Assembly: GCF_034702125.1 (NCBI RefSeq)
Contig: NC_085874.1
Coordinates: 272,501 to 336,500, forward strand
DNA: 64,000 bases
Reading direction: 5' to 3'
Source of the DNA: Engraulis encrasicolus
Taxonomy: Eukaryota; Chordata; Actinopteri; Clupeiformes; Engraulidae
Below are positions 1 through 13,800 of the stretch, piece after piece. Below the pieces are notes generated by a model. It saw only the letters and a list, made by a program, of their open reading frames with translations, was not told the origin of the DNA and searched no databases. The position numbers and the translations under genes were made by a program. Each line of letters begins with the position of its first letter. The first letter of the stretch is position 1.

Positions 1-122
1 CCTACCTCATGCTATTGCGTAAATGGTGTAACGGCTACGTACTACTGCTAGTGTTGTACTTACACCATGAATTTACTTTTACTTTTACTTTGGCAACATC
101 TGATTTACGGAAGAGATCAGAT

Positions 123-247
<125 letters not shown>

Positions 248-581
248 CTCTGATTAGGGTAGAGATGGGAACAGGTTGGGCTGGTTAGTAGCTAAAATTC
301 TTACTTCTAAATTTCCAATTCTTAATTTGATGTTGGCTATGATTATGTCCTCGTTTGAAAGTCGCTTTGGTCTTAAAGCGTCTGCCAAATGCAATGTAAT
401 GTAATGCAATTTCTAATTCTAAAATTCTCCCCTCTGTAACAAATTGCCTACACTCACACAGAGACAAAGTAATTAGTTATAATAAAAAAGACCATTTACT
501 CTGATTCAGAGGGAAGTCTCCCCACCTAGGAGGTTTGAAGATCTTCGAAGAGCACAGAGCCCCACTGGGCTTTAATACAAC

Positions 582-626
<45 letters not shown>

Positions 627-1003
627 ATGCACGTATGTGTGCGCACATATATTTCCTTTATAGGGATTGTTGAAAACACATTTATGTCAGGAACAGGAAG
701 AATACATTTTCAGCTGTTGTGGCTAAAATCCACACAATACCTGAATATGGGAAACAGGGCTTCTTGAGATATATGTATCATATGGTATTTACTTTGTAAT
801 TACCCCCTTTTTACCCATTAGATACATGTAACTGCTCTCTGTTACCCTGTTGTTACGCAGAAAGTGCACAGTAATTACTGTACCGTAAAGTAAAACCATA
901 AGCGTTAACCATAAGCAGACAGAAGAAGCAGGGGCTCATATGTTTGCATGATAATCAGAAGAGTCATAATTCTTAACAGTAGCTTGTGAGAAAGAAGAGC
1001 TTT

Positions 1004-1151
<148 letters not shown>

Positions 1152-1798
1152 TGCACATTCTACAAGAAGCTGTATACCGGTATATCCAGGCATGACCGGA
1201 TTATAGACCTTTTGTTAGAAAAACTGCAATATGTTTGCCCCTCACCTGTAACAATGTATACAAACTGTATTCTAAAATCCCAAATGTTTGCTCTAAACCA
1301 GAACCCCACTGCTTTTAATGGACTGAACGCAACTTAGCCAGATATCACTATTATTGATGAGGACAATTGAACTGTTGATATAGTGGAAGTAGGATGTTGC
1401 TTTGACTCATATCTAGAAGAAACATTTTGTGAGAAACTAATGAAGTATCAACCACTTGTGCAGGAAATCACTGTTATGGGCTACAAATGCCAATATATAG
1501 TGATTGTATTTGGAAGTTTGGGCCACGTGCATAGACTGGCCACTAGGGCCTAAGGATGCTTGGCTTCCCAAAAATAAAAACAAAAAGCTTGCTTAGATAT
1601 TGTTCAATGTCATCAATAATTGGTAGTCGACACATATGGCGAAGAAGGAAGGTGCTGTGTATATCCTTGAGACTTTTACCCCATGGACTATTGATCACTG
1701 TGGTGCCACTTATCTAGTTCATGCCTGAGTATCTTTGCAACTGATAAATTTGTGTCTATGGAAACTCATTTTTGAATTGTGGGCACAAATAAAGAAGT

Positions 1799-1923
<125 letters not shown>

Positions 1924-1934
1924 CGTGTTATGTT

Positions 1935-2240
1935 TAGGACCAGTGATAGGCAAAATGGATACATTAGTCACAAGCCAGTGCCACATATTACAAATGACTT
2001 GGTTTTACCTGTCCAATTCAACCAGGTGATTGACTATTGACCTGGTTGAATTGGAGAGGTAAACCATGGTTGTTCGGAGTATGTGGCACTGGATTTGAAA
2101 GGTGAGACCAGGTCATTTGGAATATGTGGCACTGGATTGTAAACTAATGAATCCAGGTCATTTGGAATATGTGGCACTTGTTTGTAACTAATCAATCCAG
2201 GTCATTTTAAATAGATGTCACTGGATTGTAGCCCCTGAAT
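1935..2240. mobile_element. Hairpin-type non-autonomous repeat
   Basis: Contains several copies of a block reading GTGGCACTGGATT and CCAGGTCATTTGGAATATG in both orientations, starting with CAGTGATAGGCAAAATGG. A related short copy lies at 55398-55549 just before the last TMEM151B exon. Confidence 0.5.
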
Positions 2241-2375
2241 CCATTTTTATCATCACTGTTCGGGACCTCCCTGAAAAAGGGGTCTTAGTAAAGGACTTGG
2301 AATCAGAAGCGCGCGCACACGCACATGCACACACACACACACACACACTACTTCTTTACTTGGATTGACATAGAT

Positions 2376-2465
2376 AGTTCAGTTCAGTTCAGTTCAGTTC
2401 AGTTCAGTTCAATTCAGTAGCTTTATTTGTCCCAGTATGGGCAATTGTTGTGCAGTAGTAGTACA

Positions 2466-2513
<48 letters not shown>

Positions 2514-2790
2514 TTCACACATAAAAAAACATTAAAAACACAAGAAACACATAAAAGCTTTAGAAATAATAAAGGAATGATAAAAGCATGGTGAAAAAAT
2601 AATAAATAAGTGCAGTACAGGTACATAAACAACACATGACTATCTGCATTCTGGTTGAGTTGAACAGCTGGACAGCTGTGGGTACAATAGAGTTCTTGTA
2701 TCTGTTGGTTCGTGCACAATCATAGCACAAGCCAAATTTTATAGGAGTTCTACAAAACTAAAAGCATCTGCTCACTGAGTGTAAGGATTC
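2376..2790 (-). mobile_element. LINE 3' end remnant, minus orientation
   Basis: Starts with a pentamer array (AGTTC)n at 2376-2414, followed by a stretch (CTTTATTTGTCCCAGTATGG, then GCAATTG) that looks like the reverse complement of a fish LINE 3' end. Internal text at 2680-2715 also looks LINE-like. No coding frame survives. The class (CR1/Rex/L2) is inferred from the tandem pentamer tail. Confidence 0.5.
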
Positions 2791-3079
2791 ATGTGTCTCC
2801 AAAGGAATTAGGCTCCCAATTATTCTGGATACTAAACAGAAATGTTTGGGCCTGTGGTTTAGAGAGTCCGCAGGTCTGTAAACCACGCACACACATTTTA
2901 TGGACACAGCACAAAATACCAAAGATGAATGCTATTGTGTTACAGTTACAGTTGTGTTACAGTTATTAGGCGCATTACACAATGGTTGGTATTTCATATT
3001 TTAGAGGAATAGCACGTTTACACACACACACACACCTCTGCAGCTCCATCCACTACAGCTGTATCACTGATCCCTATAC

Positions 3080-3080
<1 letters not shown>

Positions 3081-3171
<91 letters not shown>
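3081..3171. repeat. (GT)n microsatellite
   Basis: Pure GT array. Confidence 0.97.
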
Positions 3172-3173
<2 letters not shown>

Positions 3174-3533
3174 CAAAGGTCTCTGCTGATGATCATGCCA
3201 GCCTGTTGGCGTCAGCTAGTTATCTCCAGATCTAGAAACAGCTTCCTGAACTTGGGTACACACACGCACGCGCGCTCACTAACACGCACGCAGATACACA
3301 CACACACAGAGACACACACAATAGCAATCTCATCAGCAGGTTTTCACTTCCCTTTTCTATTATGCACAAACTACAAATATGGAAGTGTAGCCTACTGAAA
3401 ACACCAGAGCGCATCTAGCCTGACAAAATGCCTCGGCTTTGTGCATAAGCATGTGCAATGTGCCAATAATTCCACCGACAAATTAGCTGAGACAAATAAA
3501 CACACATAACTCCCATCGTCGAAGATCCCCGTA

Positions 3534-3645
<112 letters not shown>

Positions 3646-3710
3646 ACTCACACACACACACATCAAAGACCCCCACACCTTTCTCTCATACACACGCGCA
3701 TCAAAGACCA

Positions 3711-3784
<74 letters not shown>

Positions 3785-3878
3785 ATCAATCAATCAATCA
3801 ATCAAAAATATTGATATAGCACATTATCACACACTGCACGCACGTAATAGGCTATGCATAACGACAAGGCGCCCTTAC

Positions 3879-4039
3879 CGGTTTTCACCAACACTCTCTC
3901 CCGTCACCTCATTTCTGCCGCCGGGTGTGTAATCCCAAATCTCCTCTTGGATGGCTATGTAGAGAGTTTGCTCGGCGCAGCTGCCGAAACCGAGCCCGAT
4001 CAGAAAAGTCGCCAAGCCAAAGAACCCTCGAGCCCACAT
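3879..4039 (-). CDS. First coding exon of a hephaestin-like multicopper ferroxidase (HEPHL1/HEPH/ceruloplasmin family), partial gene
   Basis: On the minus strand an ATG at 4039 opens 53 codons plus 2 nt, ending at a strong donor (CCG|GTAAGG, intron from 3878). Residues 1-22 form a signal peptide: a short Trp/Arg start, a hydrophobic core rich in Phe, Leu, Ile and Gly, then a small-residue cleavage site near SCA-EQ. The mature start, with YIAIQEEIWDY, a PGGRN turn and VTG, has the pattern of the first beta strand of domain 1 in hephaestins, ceruloplasmin and factor VIII; the stretch after the turn is most like HEPHL1. Family members are secreted or membrane-bound six-domain copper oxidases that turn Fe(II) into Fe(III). 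The copper ligands lie in later exons, beyond the left edge. A second donor-like GTGACG at 3907 is weaker. Paralogue choice (hephl1, heph, cp) is open. Confidence 0.78.
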
Positions 4040-4128
4040 GTCAACGCGCTGTTTACCGAGTTGTTTGCCGTTTTAATTCCAAAATGCCTGGATTTAGCAA
4101 AGTCACGTCCAGCGACTGTTTTCCTAAC

Positions 4129-4140
4129 CGAAAGTGAAAG
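4129..4140 (-). promoter_or_regulatory. ISRE/IRF-type element upstream of the ferroxidase start
   Basis: The 12 bases CGAAAGTGAAAG (plus strand) fit the GAAANNGAAA core bound by IRF and ISGF3 factors. The site lies 90 bp upstream of the minus-strand ATG at 4039. A TATA-like CTTATAGG (minus strand) is just upstream at 4143-4150. The same 12-mer occurs in front of the zinc-finger gene at 7747. Activity is inferred from sequence only. Confidence 0.5.
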
Positions 4141-4894
4141 ATCCTATAAGTCCACGCCTGCGCGTCTTATCAAACTCTCGTACCGGCTTGGCTGGAAGTT
4201 GTCAAAATCCCCAAATGACGACACTGTAAACAACCTTCATATGGTTTCACATCTGTGTGCATCTGCGCTCGTGCATGTGTTTGTGAGAGAGCCTTTTTGC
4301 ACATGACCTGGTAGTAGGCCTAGGCTAGATAGCCTACAATCTGGTATAGGCGAATATAAGGTCCATCTGTTTTGAAGACACCCAGAGGAGTCAAAACACA
4401 GTCATTTCAATTATGGAACTCTACAGCTTTATTTGACCGGTTATGTTTATAGGCCTATGTACATTAAACGGGTATTGGTCAGAATACTGAGCTACTGAGA
4501 CGAACTACTGAGAGTGACGCAGAGAACCCTGCCCTCCCACTGGAGTGCACTACGGCAAAACAACAAAATATGACCTCGGCAAAACTGGTCATTCATATAT
4601 CCAACCCACAGCAAAGCAATAAATAAACATGGCAGAATCACATTACACTAAACTGCAGGTAGGCCTATCCAAACCACAGCAAGCAATTGCAATAGTGTTT
4701 AAATAAGGTGCGGTTTCCCCCTAGCCCAATACAATATTGACTCGAGGAATGAAATTAAATTGTTTTGTGATATTTGACAAGATTTGGATCACATATTTGG
4801 TCATAAGGAGCAATAAAATGCCACTCGGGAGGAACCTTTTTTGATTCAGAGAGGTTCCTCGAGGAACCCTTTTTTTAAAAGTAGGCCTAATACT

Positions 4895-5045
<151 letters not shown>

Positions 5046-5109
5046 TTCCTACATTATCATTATTATTGATAGGCTATTGATAGGAATCTTATATTCCACT
5101 AAGGAGGAG

Positions 5110-7212
5110 GAATTCCATCACCACAAGAACTGTGAAAACATGGCCTGAGGGAGCCACTCAGCTACTGCAGGACTGCTTTAACACAACTTGTTGGGACATT
5201 TTTGAAGATCCAGATCTAGATGTGTTCACAGACAGTGTGATATGTTACATCAAGCACTGTGTAGATACTGTAACAGTTGATAAACACATACGAGTCTACC
5301 CTAACCAGAAGCCCTGGATGTCTAAAGAGGTCAAGCTGCTGCTGAAAGAAAGGGACACTGCTTTCAGATCAGGGGATGCGTCTCTGTACAGTACAGCACG
5401 TTCCAAACTGAAGAGTGGCATACGTAAGGCCAAGGCTGATCACAGGAGGAAAATTGAGTGCCACCTGGAGAGCAACAACAGCAGGCAGGTGTGGCAGGGA
5501 ATACAGCACATCACCAGTTACAAGACCAGAGCTGGGGGTGCTGAAGGCGATGTTTCCCTGGCAGAGGAGCTTAATCACTTCTTCACTCGCTTTGAGGCAA
5601 TCCAACCAGAGGAAGGAAGGCAACTCCCCACCGCTGACCACATCGTCTTTGCAGTGGAGGAGCATGAGGTGAGGAGCATACTGCGGGCCATCAACCCAAG
5701 AAAGGCACCCGGGCCCGATGGCATCTGTGGGCGTGTGCTTAAAGACTGTGCAGACCAGCTGGCGGGGGTCTTTACAAAGATCTTCAACCAGTCCCTCTCC
5801 CAGTGCACTGTACCATCCTGTCTTAAGTCCTCCACCATAGTCCCCTTGCCGAAAAAGACCAACATCACCTCCCTCAATGACTATAGGCCAGTAGCACTCA
5901 CTCCTGTGGTCATGAAGTGCTTTGAGAAGCTGGTACGAAAGCACATCCTGTGCTTCATCCCCCCAACTTTTGACCCACACCAGTTTGCATACAGGGAAAA
6001 TAGGGCCACTGAGGATGCAGTAGCCACAGCTCTCCATGCTGCATTGTACCATCTGGAGCAGCAGGGGAGTTAATGCTCGTCTCCTTTTCATCGACTTCAG
6101 CTCTGCCTTTAATACCATCCTCCCTAGCAGACTGGTGGACAAACTATCAAGCATTGGCATACCACACTCCACCTGCCTTTGGATTAAAGACTTTTTAACA
6201 GGCCGCACCCAGCGACTGCGCATAGGTCATAACACCTCCATGGACCTCAACCTCAGCACTGGCTCGCCGCAGGGATGTGTGTTAAGTCCTCTGCTGTACA
6301 CACTGTACACCCACGACTGCTCCCCAGTCTACACTAATAACACCATAGTGAAATTTGCTGATGACACCACAGTAGTTGGACTTATTTCAAATGGGGATGA
6401 GTCTGCCTACAGAGATGAAGTAGAGCGCTTGGTGGGGTGGTGCAGAGAGAACAACTTGCTCCTGAACACAGCCAAGACCAAGGAGCTGGTGGTGGATTTC
6501 AGGAGGAAGAGGACTGCCATCCAGCCACTTATGATTGAGGGGGTGTGTGTAGAGAGGGTGTCAGACTTCCGTTTCCTGGGAGTTCACATCAGCGAGGACC
6601 TGACCTGGGGTGTCAACACCACTGGGCTTGTGAAGAAGGCACAGCAAAGACTTTATTTCCTAAGAATACTTAGGAAAAACAACATCTGTCAGAAGCTGCT
6701 TGTGTCCTTCTACCGCTGCTCAGTGGAGAGCATATTGACATATTGTCTTTGTGTGTGGTTCCCAGGCTGCACTGTGGCACAGAGGAAAGAGCTCCAGGGG
6801 GTCATAAAGGCTGCAGAGAACATTATTGGCTGCCCTCTTCCATCTTTGGAGGGCCTACACAGCACCCGCTGCCTTAAAAAGGCCAAGTGCATTCTGAGAG
6901 ACACATCCCACCCAGGTCACAGTCTTTTTGAATTGCTGCCATCGGGCAGGAGATTCAGGTCCACTAAGACAAGGACAAACAGACTGAAAAACAGTTTCTA
7001 TGCAGCGGCCATCACAGAACTGAATTTTGCATCAAAAGCATAGTTTTTATATACATACCATTCTTTTTATTCCATTTTTTAATTTTATTTTTATTCTTAT
7101 TTTTTATTTATTTTTGCTTCAACAAGGAATGCACAATTTCGTTGTGCTTGTCACAATGACAAATAAGCGATATTGTATTGTATTGTATATTGTATATATT
7201 GTTATTGTTTAA
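5110..7212 (+). mobile_element. 5'-truncated CR1/L2-type non-LTR retrotransposon
   Basis: Carries the reverse transcriptase and C-terminal part of a LINE ORF2. The upstream endonuclease is missing, so the copy is 5' truncated. The non-coding 3' end runs to a (TATTG)n tail at about 7165-7212, typical of LINEs that end in short tandem repeats rather than poly(A). It sits in the intergenic gap between the divergent ferroxidase and zinc-finger genes. Clade (CR1, L2 or Rex1-like) is judged from the protein style and the tail and is not certain. Confidence 0.88.
5132..7043 (+). pseudogene. LINE reverse transcriptase ORF2, frame broken once
   Basis: First frame 5132-6073 (313 codons): linker region, the KAPGPDGI motif and the DYRPVALTPVVMK fingers block. 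Second frame 6036-7043 (335 codons): LLFIDFSSAFNT, GSPQGCVLSPLL and the catalytic FADD at about 6354-6365, then the thumb and a C-terminal LLPSGRR block. The two frames meet near 6070, where the first ends at TAA, which fits a single-base insertion in an otherwise intact RT. Encodes target-primed reverse transcriptase; this copy should not make a full protein. Confidence 0.88.
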
Positions 7213-7746
7213 TAATAGTAGCCTATTCTACTAATAATAGTAGGCCTAAGCCTAACTGTTAATAGTAATGGGGGGGGGGTCATTAAGCCTACAAAAAGTG
7301 TGGAGTGAGGGTGAGAGTGAGAAAGAGCAAAAACTATTCGAGTGAGTCATCCCAACGACTGAGACTTGGCACTGGGCACAGACAACAGCAGAGTTAGCCT
7401 AAACAGCAGCCTAAGGACATTGCGGTTACTACCATTGAGGACAGTCACAGAGGTCATGTTCTCAGCATTATTTTTTTCAGTTTAGTTAAATCTATCTATT
7501 GATGAAAACCGATAGCCTATATGATCAACACTGATAAATTCAGTCTATAGGTAGGCTATATACGCCACCCCCATTTTATCCTCAACGCAGTGATTAATGA
7601 AAACAAACTTAAGTTAACTGAAGTGTTTGAAGCATTCTAAATGTAGGCTACAGTAGCCTATACAGTACAGCACTTAGTTTTTGAGCCCGGTATATGTGAA
7701 AATGTCTGGTTACGCACCTGCCTAGGACAGCTAGTTTCACACAAAA

Positions 7747-7758
7747 CGAAAGTGAAAG
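7747..7758 (+). promoter_or_regulatory. ISRE/IRF-type element 19 bp before the zinc-finger gene start
   Basis: CGAAAGTGAAAG contains GAAAGTGAAAG, fitting the IRF core GAAANNGAAA, with a further AGTTTC half-site about 15 bp upstream. Its nearness to the ATG at 7777 implies a very short 5' UTR or an additional upstream promoter. It suggests interferon induction, as known for PARP12 and ZAP relatives; this is inference. Confidence 0.6.
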
Positions 7759-7776
7759 CGCAGTCGGCAGCAGGCT

Positions 7777-7801
7777 ATGGCGTCCTACTATGAGTCGGAC
7801 G
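7777..7801 (+). CDS. Zinc-finger/WWE gene exon 1
   Basis: ATG and seven further codons (MASYYESD) plus 1 nt; donor G|GTGAGT. The next exon's acceptor restores an Asp codon in frame. Confidence 0.78.
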
Positions 7802-10800
7802 GTGAGTCTGTATTCAATTAACTAATTTTTAAGTGAACCATTTTTGTTTATAGCCTACTTATTTAATTTACTATGGCTGTGCAGCTATGTGGTGGAGGTG
7901 GGAGTGGGAAGTTGGAAGGAAGGTGGGAGTATGAGTTTGTATGCTTCCATAGGCTACTTCTGAAACTTGTTAACTTTGCTTGACAATGCGGTCCAAATGA
8001 CCCACCGGCTGTGTGTGTATGAATCATGTGAATTTTGGACTTTGCTTTTGTAAGACTGATGTACCACTTACTCGTAGATGATGAATCGAATTCCTGTCAA
8101 ACATTTTCTGCTGGAGACACAGACGTTTGGTACAATGAGGATCTTTACGAGGGGAACTGGTCGTTGCAAAACAAGGACTCCAACGCACACGGCAGTCGCT
8201 CACATGGCCACAAGAGGGCCCAAGTACATCAGAAGGTAGGCCTACAGTAGTTCATGCCTCAACTTTGCCTGACTACCTGACGATGGACTACCAGTTTTCT
8301 GTAGGCCTTCTTCGTTTTCAAAATGGGGGCCGGGGAGCTAAACTAATATTTGAATAAATTAACTAATAATGTACACCAAAATAAACCAAAATGAGCTTGA
8401 CAATATTCTCTTTAGGAACTGCATGATAATACTCTAGTCTATTGCATCTCTGAGCATACTCTACTATTATCACTGTTATTTTGTTTATTCCAGTAGGGCA
8501 CTGACTAACAGACCTAGGTTATGGTTATGAAAGGGGATGCACAGAAAACTAGTATGGCACGACCCATGTAAAGGGGGACTATTGTATGCAGGGGCCTTAT
8601 GTGACGGGGGTGTTCCTGCACAGTTCGTCTTTTATAAGTGTATACATATTGTATCTTGATTTAAGTACCTGTTATTCATCAGTGGTGGTTTACCTACCCC
8701 ATCACCTTTAAAATCCAATGTTGAGAAATATAATGAATAGGGGAATATGAGACTACGTAATGCTTGTGTACACAGACAGGAAGACAGTCCTCTCTTTTAA
8801 ACAACTCATTACATATTGCTTTATATCACTAATTTGTTTCACTGACTTAATAATTACTTATTTTACTGACTATACTTATGAATACTTCTATATTATTATT
8901 CATTATATATTCTATATTATTATTGATCAATTACTTGTTCCCCCTCCCTTATCATAAATGTATCAGTGAGTACTTCTTTCTGGTCATTACGCAATCTTGT
9001 TTCCCTCAACTCACAGAGTATGTTTTTGTACAGTTGTCTACCCCAACTCACAGAGTGTGTTTTTGCACAATCACCTTTTTATTTTTTTGTGGTCTTTATT
9101 TTCCCTCACTGATCATTACCTGTGTTAAATGTGTTTTGAAATGTCCAGGTGGCCATTATGTGTATTTATGTAAGCTACTTGACACCTTAACTTATCGCCC
9201 CAGGGATCAATAAAATTACTCTACTTTACTCTACTCCTTCACAGAATGAGCCCTGTAGATTCTATAATGGCCAAGGGTGTCGAAACGGAGCGAGCTGTGA
9301 GTACATGCACGTGTGCCGCTTCTCCTGGATAGGCTCCTGTCGTTATGGCAACAACTGTCGTCTGAAGCACGTGGGGGACTCTGATTCAGACGACAGCAGC
9401 AGCAACAGTGAAGAAAATATAAGGTGGTCACCCCGACAGTCCCAAACAGCCAGGAATGTTAGAGGGTCCCTCTGGTCCAATGGTATGTGTGCCTTTGGTC
9501 AGTCAGCCAATCAGAACAAGATCACTGAGCATCAGTTTTGTTAGACTGCTGTACAAACTGTCAAAGTTAGACTTACTTGTTTTTTTATCAACCCAGTTGT
9601 AGCCACGTGTATACACTTTAGTTTAGTTTACAACCTAGAATCAAACAGGGGTGGATTTCTCGAAAGTGTAGTTGCTAACTATGTTAGCTAATTTGTTGAT
9701 TGCAATGCAATTTCCCACTGGCAAAGTTGCTAAATGCTAACAACTACGCTTTCGAGAAATGCACCCAGAACAGAGACGGACAAAGGCCACCTGATCATAA
9801 GCTGCTTGTCTCTGTGTAAAAAAAAGAATTATTTAACTGATGTGTATTTATGTGGAATAATTCAGCTCCTTGTTGTTATGGCTATATTTCAGATCAGCTG
9901 GATCCTGGTAAGCTGTATAAGTGGCAGTTCAACTTTGGCCAGGGCTGGCTGGACATAGCACATGACAACTTTATAGAAGCACAGTACTCAAAGCCTTTTA
10001 CAGAGGGCATGAGACTCAATAAAACGCCAAGAGGGTGAGTGCATATTCCCCTTAGGAACTTCAGCAACATTTAATATTGACATACTGCTCTTAGTGGGAA
10101 ACAGGCCCAGGGGCTCTAAGGTCAAGGTGGCCCTGAAACCCAAGCCTCTACTAGTATATTTCCATTTTCATATTGCATTGAAATCACACTTTTCACAACT
10201 AAATTTTCATTATTTCTCAGGAGACGAGCCCCAAACCCCCAACAACTTAGTCTCTGCCATCTGGCCTGAAACCCTGAACTGTTTTTGGCTATTTTCTTGT
10301 CGGGCCCAGGGGCTCACGGAATCATAATAAGTCCCTGCTACTATCAGGGACTGTCAAAAGGCAAATATATGCTACGGCTGTACCATTTCGACCACTACAT
10401 AGTGTTCAGCTGTTACTCTCATTGCCATCACAACTACTACAAACTACTTCTAAACTACTCCTTGCTCTTCTTTACTGTAAAAAATATCAAAGTTCCTCAG
10501 AGATTTGCAAAGGCCTGCGCACCTTGAAAGTTTCTTTGTCAGCAGGTGCAGCTTTTTTAGGATCCATAGTCTTCTGTTTTCAGACAAAGAGTGCAATACT
10601 GCTTCTTTACAGTTTCACCACTTTATTTTTGTCTCGTTTCCTGATGTTCAGGTGCCGAGACATCAGCAAACAAGACAAAAATAAAGTGGTGTAACCGTAA
10701 AGAAGCAGTGTAGCGCTCTTCCTCTGAAAACTGAGGACTAAGGTTCATCAGAGAACCTTCAGATGTCCTCTCAGGGAACGTAAGAGTTCTGTGACGTACC

Positions 10801-13800
10801 TTACTACTGTATAAACTTTTGGTAAGCTTCCTCAAGGTCCCCTGGAGAACCTTTAGGGCCTCTCCCAAAGTGGCAAATTAAGGAGCCGTTGTGTTCTTGA
10901 GTTTTCTGAGGAACCTTCAAGAAAGCCAATTACCTTTTGGCACCTATAGGTTCCTTGAAGAACTTTTATAGGCATACACAACCATAACTTTTAGGGGTTT
11001 CTCCATAGTTGCAAGCTGTATGTTCTTTGGCAAACTGTTTGGTACGTTCTTCTTCTTCTTCTTCTTCTTCTTGCAGTACGTATATGTATTCGTTATTTTA
11101 TGCTATAATAGCCTATTGTAACCCGACATATTACTGCGCACTGCGTCCCCCTCGGGCGCGGCGAACTCGCCACCACGTCTATGGTAGTCACAGTAGCCTA
11201 CAATACCGCTGGACTAAGAGACTAGTCTCCCGGTCCAACGGCATCGACACTATATACGTCTCCGCTCTCTCACTTCCCATTCTACCTCCATTCTTGTACA
11301 CAGTCTTGTCACCTCCCGCATTGATTACTGTAATTCTCTCCTCTTTGGTCTCCCTCAAAAATCTCTCCACAGGCTCCAACTGGTCCAGAACTCAGCTGCC
11401 CGCATCATTACAAAAACCCCTTCCTGTCACCATATTACCCCTGCACTGCAACATCTCCACTGGCTCCCTATCAAATTTAGAATTCATTTTAAAATACTTC
11501 TCCACACCTTCAAGGCTATCCACAATCTTGCCCCCCCTTATTTATCTAATCTTATTCACATTGCTGTTCCCTCCCGCCCCCTCCGTTCCTCTTCCTCCAT
11601 TCTCCTCTCTGTCCCCTCTGCCCGTCTTAATACCATGGGGAATAGAGCTTTTAGCTGCTCTGCTCCTCAGCTGTGGAATGCCCTTCCCCCTGACATCCGC
11701 AATATTGACTCTTTGCCCCTGTTCAAATCCAGGCTAAAAACCCATCTCTTTCAGATAGCCTATTCTCTATGATTCATAAACTCTGTTTTATTTTATTTTA
11801 TTTTATTTTATTTCATATTTAAAAAAGAAAATGTATTCATTTATTTATTTTTTGTTTAAAATTCTGTTTATGTGTCTTGTTTTGTTTTTGTTTCTCTCTG
11901 TACAGTGTCCTTGAGAGTTTTGAAAGGCGCTTTCAAATAAAATGCATGATTATTATTATTTATTATTATATGAGGCTTTGGGAGGGAGGTTTTACTAACG
12001 TTCCACGCCAACTCTGCTAGTTAGCCTCTGTTACACTCTGCCCCTTAAATCTCACTCTCATCCGGGTCACGGCACCAGTGTAGCCCGACGTATTACTGCG
12101 CACTGCGTCCCCCTCAGGGGCGCGAACTCGGCACCATGTCAATGGGAGTCACAGTACAATACCGCTGGACCAAGAGACTAGTCTCCCAGTCCAACGGCAT
12201 CGACACTGTATGAGGCTTTGGGAGGGAGGTTTTACTAATCTTCCACGTCAACTCTGCTAGTTAGCCTCCGTTACACTATGCTATGTTATGTTATGTTATG
12301 TTGTGTAATATAATATTACAATAACGTTACCTGTGACATCTGTGTCCACACTGCAGGATGCTCCACATTGACTTCCTGAGGCTGCAGGTCCGTCATGGCC
12401 AGGGTGTTCAGGTGCGGAGGCTGAGGTCCCCCAACACCGCCTGGCTCTGGTACTTCAAGGGCGAACAGGGATGGAGTCAGTATGGAGAGACGGTGAGAGT
12501 GTGTGTGTGTGTGTGTGTATTTGTGTGTTTATATTGTGTGCGCGCGCCTATGTGTCCATGTGTGTGATGACTGGTTCTAATGTCTGGACTCTTCTGGTTC
12601 TCTCAGGACTCCCAGGGGAGATGCACCAAGGTGAACAGCTCCACACTGGAGTCCGAGTACCAGAAGAACCCACAGGGCTGCTACCGATTTGGCTTCAACT
12701 CCTACAGCTACGAGATCAGATTCACAGGTCTGGGACATTGATAGTGAATCTCAAATGGTGCACTTGTGCACTTCAGTGCTCATGTTTTAGTGTGTGTGGC
12801 GTATTAATAGCACACTAAAAAATAGTGCCTGAAGTGCACAAGTGCACCATCTGAGACACAGCATGAGTTTGTGTGTTTGAATATTAATTCATATTCATAT
12901 GAATGTGAAATATGAATGAATATTTGAATTTGATGATATATGGTACTGGTAGCATCTTTGCATTGGTGCCTGTTCCTTTATAAATCATGCTTGTTTTCTA
13001 TCCTTCAAATGCTAGTTTTCTCAATAGTTACTTCCCTTTTTTACTTTACCCATAATTCTCTTGTAAAAACCTATCTGGCAATTATCGTTCCAGCTAATTT
13101 GCCCTTAGGTCCCCTTACATGTCTACAATTGTTATTGAATATTAATAACATGAATATTAGTGAATATTTTGTCAAATGCATGTTAATATTTTAACATTGA
13201 CTCTATGTTGACAAATTGCAAACGTATTGTTTATCAGACATGCAGCAGGAGAACCTGAGCACGCACTGCAGAAGACAAATCAGGCGAAGGCCTTCATTCC
13301 CTGCTGGTCAGATTGCTGGGCAGTGAGTGTCTTATGACCTTTTTACAGCTTCGGACAGATGCATTTATACAATGATTTCTGATGCCAGAGTTGAGGGGTA
13401 TTCTTTTAAGATATTCTATACTGATATGCCTTTCTAGACCTCAGTGACACTTTTGTACAGTTTAATGAAAACATTCTGTATTGTAACCTTCAGGGTTCCT
13501 TTTATTGTTGCTGTTCAAATCCAGTATAGCATTATTTCATGGGAAAAAATACATTGGGTAACGGATGGCTTTCTCTGTCCAACATTTTCAGAGCTGGACT
13601 GCCCCAGCTCATGAGAGCTCTGAGTATGCCTAGAGTTTCCTCTCCTCCTAAATGGCAGTTCAGTGGCAATGGGAACAGGTGGTATGACTTCCAACACGGG
13701 GTAAGGTCTCAGACATCTCAGTCACAAGCACACAATAGCTACCGATTATGTGATTCACCTTTAGAATGTACCATCTGCCTTTTTAAATATGATAATAATA

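Noticed and set aside
3854..4306. 150-codon plus-strand frame
   Set aside because: Shadow of the minus-strand ferroxidase exon and its upstream control region; the translated residues match no family I know.
5369..6223. 284-codon minus-strand frame
   Set aside because: Opposite-strand shadow of the LINE reverse transcriptase.
11009..11737. 242-codon plus-strand frame
   Set aside because: Out-of-frame reading of an L2 fragment; the true L2 C-terminal blocks lie in a different frame with breaks.
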